The position numbers and the translations under genes were made by a program. From Athripsodes cinereus (lineage: Eukaryota > Arthropoda > Insecta > Trichoptera > Leptoceridae), in assembly GCA_947579605.1 (NCBI GenBank), contig OX388314.1:26422000-26485999 (forward strand): DNA of 64,000 bases, in the 5' to 3' direction. The stretch's first letter is position 1; each line of letters begins with the position of its first letter. Below are positions 10,357 to 20,970 of the stretch, piece by piece. The notes below the pieces were generated by a model. The model was not told where the DNA came from and did not search any database. It worked only from the letters and a program-made list of their open reading frames with translations.

Positions 10357-13338
10357 CTAAGAATTACAATTTAATTTTTGTCTGTACATTTCAAATAACT
10401 TTTTATGCTCTTCTTTGAGAAACCTCCCCATGTCATTCAATAAATAATGTAATTTTATACTAGGGAAAAATATTTTATCTAACACACCAATGAATTCTAC
10501 ATAATTATTGCTTGATTTGTATTTAGAAATGGAAGATTGAAATTGTTTATATGAATCTTTATCTAAGGAGGCTTTGACACATTTAACAAATTCTAGCAGA
10601 TCTTTGGGTGCCTTCTTGACTGGTTCTTGTTTATCTACACTACACAGTTTTTCTGAAGAATCATTCACAGACTCATCAACTAAATTCTGTGTTTCAAATC
10701 CAAATGGTAAAATTTTTAACTTTTTCTTTTTCGCTTTAAGATCCATGTTTTCTGTAGATCTTTCTCTTTTATGAATAGCTACTTCACATTGGCTGCTGGT
10801 AGCAAAATTTGTCTTAGATGCATCTTCACAAGAATCTAATGCCTGGAATAAATCTGAAGTTTTCCTAACAGAATTTGTTGTGAGGTCAACCATGTCACCT
10901 TTCATATTTTTATAATATTCCATGTCTCCCAGCACCTCGTGAGATTTTGGTAAATGTGAAAAGTTATCATATTTTTTTTCTTTTTTGGGAATACTTCGGA
11001 TACTGGTCTTTATTGATTCAACAATATTAATATTTGATGTGCTTGGCATTTCAGAGTCCAATAGAGGTTTTAATTTGGGTGATGGGAGAGTTCTTTCAGC
11101 ATTTTTAAAAAATCTACAGAGTTCACCAACTGTTTCTCCAAATTTATTACTCACGGTTAGGCGATCTTTGAGCCAAGATGATAGTTGTGATTTAAGACGA
11201 GGATTATTAAATCTTGTATCACAGAGGAGTATTGCACCGTAGTCATTTTTATGTCTTATAACTCTGCCTATGGCTTGGTTCACAGCTCGTGATGCTTCTA
11301 AAGAATACCATTCATCACCAGAGAGAAATTCATTATCTTTGGTTCTCTGTTCTTCCAAGTATTTTTTCTTTAATATTATTCGAGGGTCTCTTAGCGGAGG
11401 AAATGGTAATCCTGTAATTACTACAGCCCTGCCATTCATATCTGCAAAGTCAAGTCCTTCAGACACTTTCCCTCTACATACAGCCATAAAACAAGCTCCT
11501 CTAGAATTAACATCATTTATTCGGCTATAAAAGTCAGACATAGTTGCATTGAATGTGTCTTTACGTTGAGGCTCCACGAATATCGGTTTGATTTCAGATA
11601 TGCTGGCCCATGTTCCTTCCATTTGCCAATCCTGTTGGCATTTTGCAAGAATAGGATATGATGGAAAGAATACGAGGAGACCATCTGGTACTACTCTACA
11701 GAAACTAAGGATAGTTCTGCCGAGTGAGGATATGTATTTAGGATTGTTTCTGTTGTTAAAGTTTGAATTGAGACATTCATTATCGGGCCCTTGTCCTATT
11801 ATTTTGACATAGACTTGATTCCGACTAACAATGTGTGGATTTTCTAATTTGACTTGAATGGGTATGGCTAACTCCATAATGAGAGGCTTGAGAGGCGCCA
11901 GAGTACCACTTGTAAGAATTACACATCGCACATTCTGTTCTACGAGTTGTTTCATTCCAAAGCCAGGACTGAAACACCAATAACTGATAACTCTTTCGTG
12001 CGAATTTGTGCTCACTGTTTTAATGACTGACCAAGAATCTGGTTTCTTCTTTTTTTCTTCTAAATGCACATGAACTTTGTAGCATTTCATAATACGCTCT
12101 CTGTTTATGATTTTTGTGTCACTGAAACAGACATTCAAAAGATCAGAAAATTTTTGTAAACCATTGCCTTTTCTTTGAAATGGCGATGATCCACTGGCCA
12201 TAGTTAAATATTGTATTAAACTGTCAATTAAAGCTATAACAATATGGCTATTAGAGTCTGTAATTTGGGCTTTCTGTAAAATATCAAAGATGTAGTCTCC
12301 ATTAAATGTCACACCATCTCCTACTGAGACAGGAATATCATCAATAGCTTTTTCTAAAGCAAGGAACATTGACTTCAACGTGCATAAATCATCTGGTGTA
12401 AAATCTTTCTGTTGCGTACTTGGAGTTTCATTTACAGCAAATTCCGTTCCTTCATCCTGCGACTCAGTCATGTATTTCATGATGTGTGTCACCTCTTCAA
12501 TACAAAGAGCTACTTCAGTAGAACGAATTTGAAGAGAGGCAGACTCTTCACACATTCTCTCTATGTTATGGGCTTCATCTAATATGATTACATTATTAGT
12601 TAACTCTATTCCATTGGCTTTCCGAGATTTTGGGTCTAACAAATAATTGTAAGGTAAGAATATTATATCAGCAGATTGTTTTAATTCCTTTGCAACATAA
12701 TATGGACAACATTTAAGGCTCTTGCCAACTTTAACAAGATCTTCTATATCTAATATTGTGTCTTTGAATTTAGCGTCATCCTTTTTAGACTCCACATTGT
12801 TGTGAAAGTAACAAGTCTTAGTTTTCACTCGGGCTTGGCAAAGAGTCACTTTGTTGTTATTGTTAGTTTCTTTGGACACTTCCGGATGGATGCACATTTG
12901 ATCCCTGGATCCCAACACAGCAGCTTTGACATGTCTGTAACTTGACCTTTTTAACTCTTGCATAGCTTGAGACAATTGAGAGTGCGTGCGAGAGGCATAA
13001 ATTATTTTGGGCATTCCCCAACTAGCTGTTCCTTCAGATTTACTATTTTTACCAGCGACATTCTTGAGCTTGTTCTCCAACGAGTTCATGAAGGAACTCG
13101 GACCATCTGTGAATATTCCCATTTGCGCGTTGATTTGTATTTGCGCTTTTTTAACAAGAAGCCATCCTAGGGAGGAACATAATAAGCTCAGAGTTTTACC
13201 AGTTCCTGTTGGAGACTCTAGTACACCATTATAACCATTTTGCAGGCAGTCAATAACCTTTTCCATATAAGCCTTTTGCACATCGTATGGTTCAAAAGGA
13301 AATGACACAGGAACACCTTTTATCATCACATCCGTCAT
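10357..13338 (-). CDS. RTEL1: Regulator of telomere elongation helicase 1 (XPD-like 5'-3' DNA helicase)
   Basis: A single uninterrupted frame of 993 codons. The order of motifs is that of RTEL1: Q-motif region (FPFEPYDVQKAYM), Walker A ESPTGTGKT at about residues 41-49, KIIYASRTHSQ, four iron-sulphur cysteines (about C149, C167, C176 and C211, the last in CPYY), DEAH box at about 254-257, LTSGTLAP, VCRGKVSEGLDF, and motif VI QAIGRVIRH at about 687-694. The C-terminal 80 residues resemble the first harmonin-N-like domain of RTEL1 (DLLEFVKCVKASLDKDSYKQ). The second such domain, the RING and the PIP box of the vertebrate protein are absent. RTEL1 dismantles D-loops, T-loops and G-quadruplexes in the nucleus. 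An AATAAA lies about 45 bp past the stop (reverse of 10308-10313). Start: the first ATG, which directly precedes the conserved VSFPFEPY block. Confidence 0.95.
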   Translation of the reverse strand: MTDVMIKGVPVSFPFEPYDVQKAYMEKVIDCLQNGYNGVLESPTGTGKTLSLLCSSLGWLLVKKAQIQINAQMGIFTDGPSSFMNSLENKLKNVAGKNSKSEGTASWGMPKIIYASRTHSQLSQAMQELKRSSYRHVKAAVLGSRDQMCIHPEVSKETNNNNKVTLCQARVKTKTCYFHNNVESKKDDAKFKDTILDIEDLVKVGKSLKCCPYYVAKELKQSADIIFLPYNYLLDPKSRKANGIELTNNVIILDEAHNIERMCEESASLQIRSTEVALCIEEVTHIMKYMTESQDEGTEFAVNETPSTQQKDFTPDDLCTLKSMFLALEKAIDDIPVSVGDGVTFNGDYIFDILQKAQITDSNSHIVIALIDSLIQYLTMASGSSPFQRKGNGLQKFSDLLNVCFSDTKIINRERIMKCYKVHVHLEEKKKKPDSWSVIKTVSTNSHERVISYWCFSPGFGMKQLVEQNVRCVILTSGTLAPLKPLIMELAIPIQVKLENPHIVSRNQVYVKIIGQGPDNECLNSNFNNRNNPKYISSLGRTILSFCRVVPDGLLVFFPSYPILAKCQQDWQMEGTWASISEIKPIFVEPQRKDTFNATMSDFYSRINDVNSRGACFMAVCRGKVSEGLDFADMNGRAVVITGLPFPPLRDPRIILKKKYLEEQRTKDNEFLSGDEWYSLEASRAVNQAIGRVIRHKNDYGAILLCDTRFNNPRLKSQLSSWLKDRLTVSNKFGETVGELCRFFKNAERTLPSPKLKPLLDSEMPSTSNINIVESIKTSIRSIPKKEKKYDNFSHLPKSHEVLGDMEYYKNMKGDMVDLTTNSVRKTSDLFQALDSCEDASKTNFATSSQCEVAIHKRERSTENMDLKAKKKKLKILPFGFETQNLVDESVNDSSEKLCSVDKQEPVKKAPKDLLEFVKCVKASLDKDSYKQFQSSISKYKSSNNYVEFIGVLDKIFFPSIKLHYLLNDMGRFLKEEHKKLFEMYRQKLNCNS

Positions 13339-13664
13339 TTTATTTGTCTATGTAGAAGTAAAATATATGAAACAACACCGATTTATAAAAATAATTAACC
13401 TATTTTAAGAGTTCTGACATTGCACTGACGTTTAATATGTCAAAATGTATCGTAGACAAAATTTGCCGCCAAAATAAACATGACAAAAACATAGACATTG
13501 TTAATTTGACAGTTACCAACCATGGAAAAATTTTATAACCTAAAAAATATAAATACAGTAGCGGGTGTCAGGTGTGTAAAATACTTCTGATTACTTTCAT
13601 AAATTGTAGCACAATTTGAGTACCATTGTGTTATTTATTAAATAGGAACGAAAATTTTGCCAAA
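13339..13664. promoter_or_regulatory. Shared divergent promoter of RTEL1 and PFDN4
   Basis: The two start codons face away from each other across 326 bp, so both promoters must lie in or overlap this gap. The region has no TATA box at a convincing distance. It carries a TTTGCCGCCAAAA motif near 13459, somewhat like an E2F site (weak). Bidirectional control is inferred from spacing only. Confidence 0.55.
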
Positions 13665-15828
13665 ATGTCAACGTCTACAAGCAAGGATAACAATTATATG
13701 CAGGTATAACTTAGTCTTATACTCCTTAATTCATGTGTTAAATAGGACTAAAATTATGCTTTTTTATGTATTTTACCACTTTTCATCATTATTATGGTTA
13801 CTTATGTGATAGCGAATTATAAAAGTGTGATAAATTTGTATAATCATGTAATTTTCCAGGATTACAGCGATGTGTCAATCACATATGAAGATCAACAGAA
13901 GATTAACAAGTTTGCCAGATTCAACGCTAAATTAGAGGATATCAAGGAGGAGCTAAAGAACAAACAGAATGATATGAAGGCATTAGAGGAGGCCTGTGAT
14001 GAACTGGCACTGATGGATGACAGCGATGGGAAAGTTCCCTACCTTATCGGGGAGGTGTTTATATGCCAGAGTGTGGACGATACACTGGTGAGTTAGCAAT
14101 GTATATTTTGTAGAGTTCGTTTATTTGGCAAAATTTCGAAAGCCAAATTGTAAAAACTAGTTTCAGCTCTCACCATCTCATGGTGCTGTAAACAAAGGAG
14201 GATTTCATAGAAACAACGGCAATGAATAATACTTAATATGTTTTATAATAAAATATTTAGTAAAAAGTGAAGCTTTGATTATTATTCATAATGTTGTATT
14301 GTTGATACTAAATTTATGCTTTCCAAAGCAATAAGCTGATGAGAAACGGCGTAAACAACTGTAATTTGACTGTATTTGCTTTCAAGATTTTGTAAAATGA
14401 TGACAGTTTGTTAACACACCAATTCTACAAAATGCTACTTTCATACATCACATATTATTTTATTTTTACCAATATTTTATATACTTAATTACTAGTTCAT
14501 TTTGACACTCCATAATGGGCCACTTGCAGTCGTGGGGGATTTTAATAAAAATGATCGAATTCAGTAAATTTGAGGTCGGAAAACACAAATATGTCAGTTA
14601 AATTTTTTTAAATATCTAAATTATGGAGAATTTCCAAAAATAAAACCCAGAATTTTTGACGTTTGGCAAAACACTCTAAACAGCTGATGACGTCACGGAG
14701 TCCCGTGAATCATAGTAACTTTCGCAACCACAGATTATAATCTCATACACACATGGGACTCCGTGACGTCACAGCGCCGCTATATCGTTTTTGATCATTC
14801 CGAGAAAATCCAATTTTTAAAAGCTAATAACTAAGAAAATAGTGCAAGAAAAAATTAAATAAATTGTGGTTGTGTTTCTTTCACACTAATTTACAGTTTT
14901 ATGTGATAAAAAAAAAATCTGCAAGTGGCCCATTGACTTATTATATACACATTTTTTTATTAATTTTTATTATTTTGTTTGCATTTTGATCTTGACTTTG
15001 AATTTGCAATGTACCTATGTGATTGTGTACGAATGTTTTTTTGTTGTTATCTGTCATACTTTGTAAACATGTAAAAGGCTCACGCCGTATATGATTTAAA
15101 TAAATAAATAAAGATAATTACTAATTATAAGGATTCTGATCACCTCAAATATGTACTGGGTTAGTTGGAAGACATCGCATTTTAGCGATAAACTCTCCCT
15201 CTGTACATTGAATTACATAAATGATATTTTCTATGATAAATGTTTTAATTTGTATTATTGTAAACAATGTACAGTGAAGAATAAAATAATAATAAATAAT
15301 AATAATAAAGTATTATGATATACTTATTTAATAATATTGTTATGTATATGTCTTTATAAGGTGATCAATCTCTCTCCTTTTGTAAGTTGGATATTCTTTA
15401 TTTCCTTGTTTGAATTTCTTTTTTATTTGAATGTAGCTCACTCGGTATGTGAAGTATTATATTTTATTTTCATAATATTATATATTTATCTTACTTTCTG
15501 TGTCCAACCTAAATCTTTCCATTCTAATAAGTATGGTGTACAGATAATAAGACATTAGTGACAATAGAAAAAAATTAAATAATATATATTATAATGTGTT
15601 TGTTTATTTAGCCCAACATACCAATTGTATCTTTTTTATAAGGTAAGTCTTTTAAAGCATTATTTATTTTTTCAGAAACGACTAGAAAAGGCGAAATCAG
15701 AGAAGACAAAAGAAATTGAAAAATTAGAAGCTGAATCTGATGTTATTAAGAATCACATGAATGAGTTGAAAGTTCATCTCTACGGGAAATTCTCCACTCA
15801 TATTAATTTAGAAAATGAAGAAGACTAA
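13665..15828 (+). CDS. PFDN4: Prefoldin subunit 4
   Basis: The three coding exons are 13665-13703, 13860-14087 and 15676-15828, giving 139 residues with all junctions in phase 0 and GT-AG borders. Exon 2 carries the hallmark VSITYEDQQKINKFARFNAK, then a coiled-coil helix, the hairpin region IPYLIG-like (VPYLIGEVFI), and exon 3 the second helix ending LKVHLYGKFSTHINLE, as in human PFDN4 (134 residues). This beta-class subunit belongs to the hexameric prefoldin that passes unfolded actin and tubulin to the CCT chaperonin in the cytosol. The second intron (14088-15675) has grown by insertion of a MITE and two LINE tails. AATAAA motifs lie just after the stop and at about 16012. Confidence 0.95.
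14514..14934. mobile_element. MITE with AATGGGCCACTTGCAG termini, in PFDN4 intron 2
   Basis: Perfect 16 bp terminal inverted repeats AATGGGCCACTTGCAG bound 421 bp. An inner inverted pair, GACGTCACGGAGTCCC near 14690 and GGGACTCCGTGACGTC near 14755, would fold into a second stem. There is no coding content, so it is non-autonomous. The superfamily is not determined. Confidence 0.75.
14985..15118 (+). repeat. 3' end of the intact LINE's family, 5'-truncated copy
   Basis: It ends TAAACATGTAAAAGGCTCACGCC, GT and then AAAT units. The intact LINE ends in the same way near 50690-50757 (TAAACATGTTAAAGGCTAACGCC). So this is a severely 5'-truncated insertion of the same or a close family. Confidence 0.7.
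15130..15312 (+). repeat. LINE 3' UTR fragment (Jockey-like tail)
   Basis: Contains GGTTAGTTGGAAGACATCGC, TTTAGCGATAAACTC and CCCTCTGTACATTG, and then ends in repeated AATAATA. This wording recurs at the 3' end of many insect non-LTR elements (from memory). A related scrap lies at about 63250-63300. Confidence 0.55.
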
Positions 15829-17044
15829 ATAAATAACAATGTTCTTTTTGCTGAATGCGGTAGACTCTCTCTATTCCGACAATATAGACCACGAGATATT
15901 TTCACTGTTGGATATTCAGTTACGTTCTTGCATTCTTGTCAATTGAAAAGTTTATGAGTGTTTTTATATTTTGTAAGATTTTGATTACAATTCAGATATC
16001 ACTCAGAACAAATAAAAAACAATAAAAAATGTTCTAGTTTAATTGATTTGGTCAGTAATTTATTTAGCAAGATGACTCAGATGTAATTTATATTTAAAAA
16101 TGTTCAAAATGATACAAAGTAAATGTGTTGATTGAAAAAGAGGTGGAGAGGGCCTAGATTTCTTGTTGTAGTTATTCTAGTAAATACTAAATTTTTAAAC
16201 TAAAAGATTTAAATCAGAAATAAGAAAAACTACTCATTTCGTAATCCTATCAAAGTGAAATTGAAACCTAAAAGTTTTCATTCAAACACACTCTGATGCA
16301 AATCTATCATTTGAGTGAACTTATATGTTAAAAAGCTCGCATAAGAGACAATCATCCGTGGGTAATATTGACTATAATATTGAAGGTTACTCATTTATTT
16401 GTCTTTATTTCACAATAATTTTGCATGGATAAATTCAGATTACAGAGAGATTCTACCGCAAGTGCTTGTATTATTATTTCATGTATAAGATATAGTATAT
16501 TATAATTTTCCAAGATTTCTTGCAGAATATGTATTTTCATAATAATATAATACATCTCGCTTTAACCAGTCACTAATTATTAAATATTAATTGTAAACCA
16601 TTTTCATCATACATTTTAATTCATAGAAATGTTGTAAATAGAATACAATGTACCCTAGGTAGATATGTGCACATATGTGAATGCATTTGATAAAAAAAAT
16701 AAGAGAATTTAAAAAAGGGGCATGTGTTTTTCTATCGTGCTTTGACAAATTCCTCGTATTATATTTTGTTTTCACTCCATCTATAATTATGTAGTTTTAA
16801 CTAATTTAATTCTTTACGCTAATGCTAACATTACATTATTTATACAAATAATAAAAGTTTTTTTTTATCTAAAGCTATAATTTTGTTTTAATTTATTGTT
16901 TGATAGTTATGTACTATCTTATTCTGGAATGTATGTCCGTGGTCTAGTGGGCAGATGTGTGGCTGTAGTTTAATAATTGTTTAAAAATGTGAAATTTAGC
17001 AAATTTTAGTTACAAATTTAATTCTTGTTTATTTCGGACAAGCT
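15829..17044. other. AT-rich intergenic DNA downstream of PFDN4
   Basis: The PFDN4 3' UTR occupies the first 200 bp or so. Beyond that no gene was seen. A short stretch at 16935-16955 (GTGGTCTAGTGGGCAG) looks like a tRNA-type box A but no matching box B follows. Confidence 0.45.
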
Positions 17045-17047
17045 TTA

Positions 17048-17714
17048 AGGTGTCTGCCCACTACGCCGTACCATACCATGACCGTAATAGGAACGTATCA
17101 GGCAAAAAAGTATTCTTTGTATTGAAATGTATGTGACTATGCCCACTGGACCGTTCCGTCACCGACGAACACCGTCGCGTATCCTGCACGGTGCGGCAAC
17201 AATTGTCGGCGAGAATATTTTGCTGTTACCGATACGCTACGTGCAGGATACGCGACGTTGCTACACCGCTGCATGCAGACGGCGAAACGCGTAGTATACG
17301 TGGAGTATACGCGTTGTAGCCGCGGATTATGACCGTTGCAAAGGCATTTGAATTAATTTATACTACACGTTATCCAATAGTATCCAGTTAGAAAATATAT
17401 ATTGATGATCACAGTTGTTTTTATTTTTATTATCTTTCACTGTACACTGTTACAAGATATCATGGGGCACCCAGATATGTGCTAGAAGATGGATATAGAT
17501 TATACTTATATAATAATTAACACGGGTATCATACGGGTTGCTTGCGGTCAACATACGCGTTGTTAACGGTCAACATACGTGTCGTTAACATTCAACATAC
17601 GCGTTGCATACGGTCATCATACGTGTAGCATAGTACACCGTATCGTGCTACGTTACGTGCCTGATACGTTCCTATACCGGTCATGGTATGGCACGGTGTA
17701 GTGGGCAGACACCT
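17048..17714. mobile_element. Fold-back element with long CpG-rich inverted ends and TTA duplication
   Basis: The ends are inverted copies of about 60 bp: AGGTGTCTGCCCACTACGCC at the left, and the right end reverse complemented begins AGGTGTCTGCCCACTAC. Both arms contain CCATGACCG and GGAACGTATCAGGC. The element is flanked by TTA at 17045-17047 and 17715-17717. A 3 bp TWA duplication is typical of PIF/Harbinger elements. Inside are several iterations of a unit like GGTCAACATACGCGTTG (17540-17620). No coding frame is present. Confidence 0.75.
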
Positions 17715-17822
17715 TTATGCCATAAATTTACCCTTTCAAAACGACTACTATTTTTTTTATTGACTAACTTATTGAAAACAGTGTAAATAGATAAACAAAT
17801 CTTTATTAAAGTTAATGTTGTA

Positions 17823-17955
17823 GACCGACGGTACTTGGTGGAAGTTCATTACTCAACATTACACTTTACGGTAGCTTGATGATGAGAGCTGAAGCTCTTG
17901 AAAGGTGGCATGCAATTAATAAGTAAATGCGAAAGCACTAAATATGTTTTTTATT
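17823..17955 (+). repeat. CCGACGG-type dispersed repeat, copy 1
   Basis: Begins ACCGACGGTACTTGGTGGAAG and continues TTCATTACTC, ending with a GATGAGAGCTGAAGCTC segment. The same opening phrase is found at 26128 and, inverted, near 36430 and 42355. It is a dispersed non-coding family of unknown class. Confidence 0.55.
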
Positions 17956-18850
17956 ATTATTTAATATTTATTGGCTAATATTTTTCTCAATGCCCAGTAA
18001 AGTATAAATAAATAAATAATTTAGTATTTAAATGCAAAACATTAATTTCGTTGCAAATATTATTTATAAATGTGATGACTGATGTGAAATCAACAAGAAG
18101 AAATACAATAACATTGCTTACAAAATAGGTATCTGACAATAAGTAATTTTACTCGGTCTATCAAATTACACATTACTAATCATGTATATACGTGGAACAA
18201 CAACAGGTAGAAATAATAATAGTCTATGGTTCGTTCATTTAGTCTTTATCTCTTATTGCATGTTTATTATTGTTATATATTATATAATTATGTATATTGA
18301 TGCTAATCTCAGTATTAGTCTGATAAGACTATGACATAGATTGCAATCGCAAGATAATACTTAAGTGATTCAACGTGTGTAAACATTCCTTTAACCAAGT
18401 TTAATACAGTTGAGTTTTATGCGAAAGACAATTTAATAAAAAAAGGTCAGTTTGTATTTGTTCTTATAGGCATACAAAACTACTGTGTTTATTTCAAGTT
18501 TCACGTTTTTGAAGCACGTAATGTAGTCTCTGTGATACAGGAGAGATGACACTTTGAAATATGAGATGACAGTCGTAGTTGGTAGCTAAAAGACATTTTA
18601 TTTCAACATTTTCGCAAATTAACTTCCGAACTAACAGATTGATTATCTACATCATGAAGAAGAAGTTTTTTGTCAGTCTGGCATGAGATGATTCAATTGG
18701 TGCAGATTTATTCTGATTGGTGAAAATTTGTTTCCATCTTGTGTTAGACAAGGAGTATTGAAATAATGTAAAAAGAAAGAATTATTAAAAAAATAATTAT
18801 ATCTCAATTTTTTGGAGATTGTTTTTTCATGTTACATTTTTTTAAACATT
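17956..18850. other. AT-rich intergenic or upstream DNA
   Basis: No gene was seen. It must hold the first, probably non-coding, exon and the intron of the gene at 18867, because a splice acceptor lies just before that gene's start codon. I cannot locate the upstream exon. Confidence 0.4.
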
Positions 18851-18866
18851 GTTGCAGGAGTCAAAA

Positions 18867-19286
18867 ATGAAATATCTATCGGCAATATTTTGTTTGACGT
18901 TATTTATTTCAATTCGTTGTCAAGACGTAAATACGTTCACAAGATGTGAATTTACTTACAAAGGTGTAGACATGCCGATAGAAACTTTTGAAGGATTTGA
19001 AGATTGCCAGAGATTAACGATACAAGAAAAAGAGGCGTGGAAAGGAGAAAATGCAAAGTTTGACGAGTTTTGGAATGTTTTGGATGCAGTCGAGATGTCT
19101 TTAGCAGGAAATAATTATACAGAGGGTGGAGTTAATATTGATTATTCATTAAGATTCAAATTGTACAATGAAACTAATGTTTTTGATAGAAGTGAATTGT
19201 GCTATAATGTAAGTACAACTTTGGAATATGTACAATGCTTAGTAGAAATACGACAGGATATGATTTTGTATTTGGATAATGTTTAA
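18867..19286 (+). CDS. Small secreted protein, unrecognised
   Basis: 139 residues. I do not recognise the family. A classical signal peptide (hydrophobic core AIFCLTLFISI) ends near residue 19. The mature part has four cysteines (in TRCEF, EDCQR, ELCYN and VQCLV), enough for two disulphides, and three N-glycosylation sequons (NYT, NET, NVS). It is acidic and rich in Glu and Asn. A strong polypyrimidine tract and CAG acceptor end at 18857, ten bases before the ATG, so an upstream exon exists. That exon could carry only 5' UTR. The frame is open back to the acceptor, so an upstream start cannot be excluded. An AATAAA lies about 40 bp past the stop. The signal peptide, cysteine pattern and splice site make it a likely real gene. 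Confidence 0.7.
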   Translation: MKYLSAIFCLTLFISIRCQDVNTFTRCEFTYKGVDMPIETFEGFEDCQRLTIQEKEAWKGENAKFDEFWNVLDAVEMSLAGNNYTEGGVNIDYSLRFKLYNETNVFDRSELCYNVSTTLEYVQCLVEIRQDMILYLDNV

Positions 19287-20511
19287 TGTTGGGACAGATA
19301 AAATATCAATTTGGTAACATTACGAAATAAATAATCTAAAACTGATTTATTTATTCTATTCTTCTTGCACATCATCATTCAGGTTTACTGGAAGACATTG
19401 CCTCAAGGCAATAAAAACATATTTTGGCAATAAAGTGTTTATTATTATTATTATTCACATAACAAAATCAAAAATCAGTTAACATAAGAAAAAATGTGAT
19501 GATTTGTGACGTGACCTTTTATGTGATCTTTAATCGCTTTATAGTGATTTCTTCCATCTAACACTAAACACAAAAAAATAAATAATAATAAAAACACAAA
19601 TAATAAGAAAAATCTCTACATAAATCAAAATTAGAGAAAAAATCTACAATCCACACACCTAACACTCCAAAGGGACCGGCAATTTTAAAACTTATCTTTT
19701 AATATCTGGGCTGGTTTTTATCCAAAGCTGCCCTTCCGACTTCGATTACGATTTCCAATACTTTTCCAGTAATTTAATATTGTCGAGACCCTAGTGCACC
19801 TCCCTGGGTACACCCATGTGTTGTACTACTGATATCAGATTTTTTTTATTTTTGGGTTTGCTGACCACGGATCTAGTAGTATGGAATTGAATTGCACACT
19901 GATTTCATTTGAATTTTACCGATTATAGATAACAAAAGAATAGAATGATTAGTAATCCCTCGTGGTATTTATACATGGATGTATGGATGTACTCTATTTA
20001 GGTCCATGTATTTATATACCTAGGTACTCCTATTCACTGGTGCTGCCAAATTGCTGCGTCAGCGTGCTTTGTGATAGTACCTAACCTAACTAATAAATCA
20101 GTCTATTATTAATCGTAGTATTGAAACGTCCCACACAAACTCTTTTGCTCCCTGAAATATGGATACAAAGACAAATGTGCTCATCGAATATGCCGAATAA
20201 AAACATATTAAGCAGAATTTTAGCTTACTTTGAAAGGTGTATAATGTTGTATTTGGGTTTATAACAAAACCCAGATAATTATTATATCTTAAAAAAATCG
20301 ATCTAATTATACCTACTGATGCCATTGTAAATCAAAGCATTATGTTAATAACAGACAGTTGATCTATTTGACTACATTTCTTTTTTTTCACAAAAAAATG
20401 CTGAAATAAATACCAATTAAATTTTGTGTCGATTATGAAGTATTTGCTGAATTTTACGATTCATTTGGTTTATTTATTTATTTCCGATTTTGTTGGTTAC
20501 AAAATATTTAT
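19287..20511. other. Intergenic DNA with LINE-tail fragments
   Basis: At about 19335-19560 lie pieces of a LINE-type tail (TTTACTGGAAGACATTGCC, CAAGGCAATAAA, TTTATAGTGATTTCTTCCATC) that recur at 27180-27560. The rest is AT-rich and shows no gene. The minus-strand open stretch at 20098-20325 has no recognisable domain. Confidence 0.45.
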
Positions 20512-20970
20512 TGTGGAGCACCCTGCAAAGAATATTGGTCTCCCATTCTTTCCCGTAAGTGTCTTGTAAAAGGCAGCAGGGCTACTCTTGACACAATCTA
20601 AATACGATCTTAATCTAGTCTTGATCTTGATCATACGACGCACGAAGAGACTATGGTCAAAAACACCGTGCTGCCACTACCGCGCGATCGGTATGCGCGT
20701 ATTTTTGGCCAATAGTCACTTCGCGCGTTAAATGATAAAGATTAAGATCGTGTTTAGATTTTGTCAAGAGTAACCCTACAGGTGTTCAAAAAAAGAAACG
20801 AAATTTTACATCTTAAATTCAGCGATAAGGTTTGCTACATATTATCCCGAAAGTTTTAAGATTTTTTGGCACAGAGAGGACATAGCTTGTGTGTTTATTA
20901 TACGCCGCTGGTCAGTTGCTACTCCACTTGTGGGATATGCCGTGACGAAATATGTAGTAGTAGTAGCAGC
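20512..20970 (+). repeat. SINE-like repeat copy, split by a MITE
   Basis: Starts TGTGGAGCACCCTGCAAAG and continues to GTCTTGTAAAAGGCAG. It resumes after the MITE with GTGTTC, then ATTTTACATCTTAAATTCAGC, CCACTTGTGGGATATGCC and a TAG-repeat tail. The two halves together make one copy of the family best seen at 23153-23404. Confidence 0.75.
20577..20778. mobile_element. 202 bp MITE nested in a SINE-like repeat, CAG target duplication
   Basis: The left arm begins CAGGGCTACTCTTGAC and the right arm, reverse complemented, begins TAGGGTTACTCTTGAC. Both continue with AATCTAAA, then ACGATCTTAATC. Comparison with uninterrupted copies of the host repeat (AAAGGCAGGTGTTC) shows that CAG was duplicated at the insertion. 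The centre is CpG-rich (CGCGCGATCGG). It has no coding capacity. Confidence 0.8.

Noticed and set aside
16935..16955. tRNA-like box A (GTGGTCTAGTGGGCAG)
   Set aside because: No box B and no cloverleaf follow. It is at most a scrap of a tRNA-derived SINE.
20098..20325. Minus-strand hydrophobic open stretch, possible receptor fragment
   Set aside because: It is too short, has no conserved motif, no splice sites that extend it, and lies in AT-rich DNA where hydrophobic frames arise by chance.
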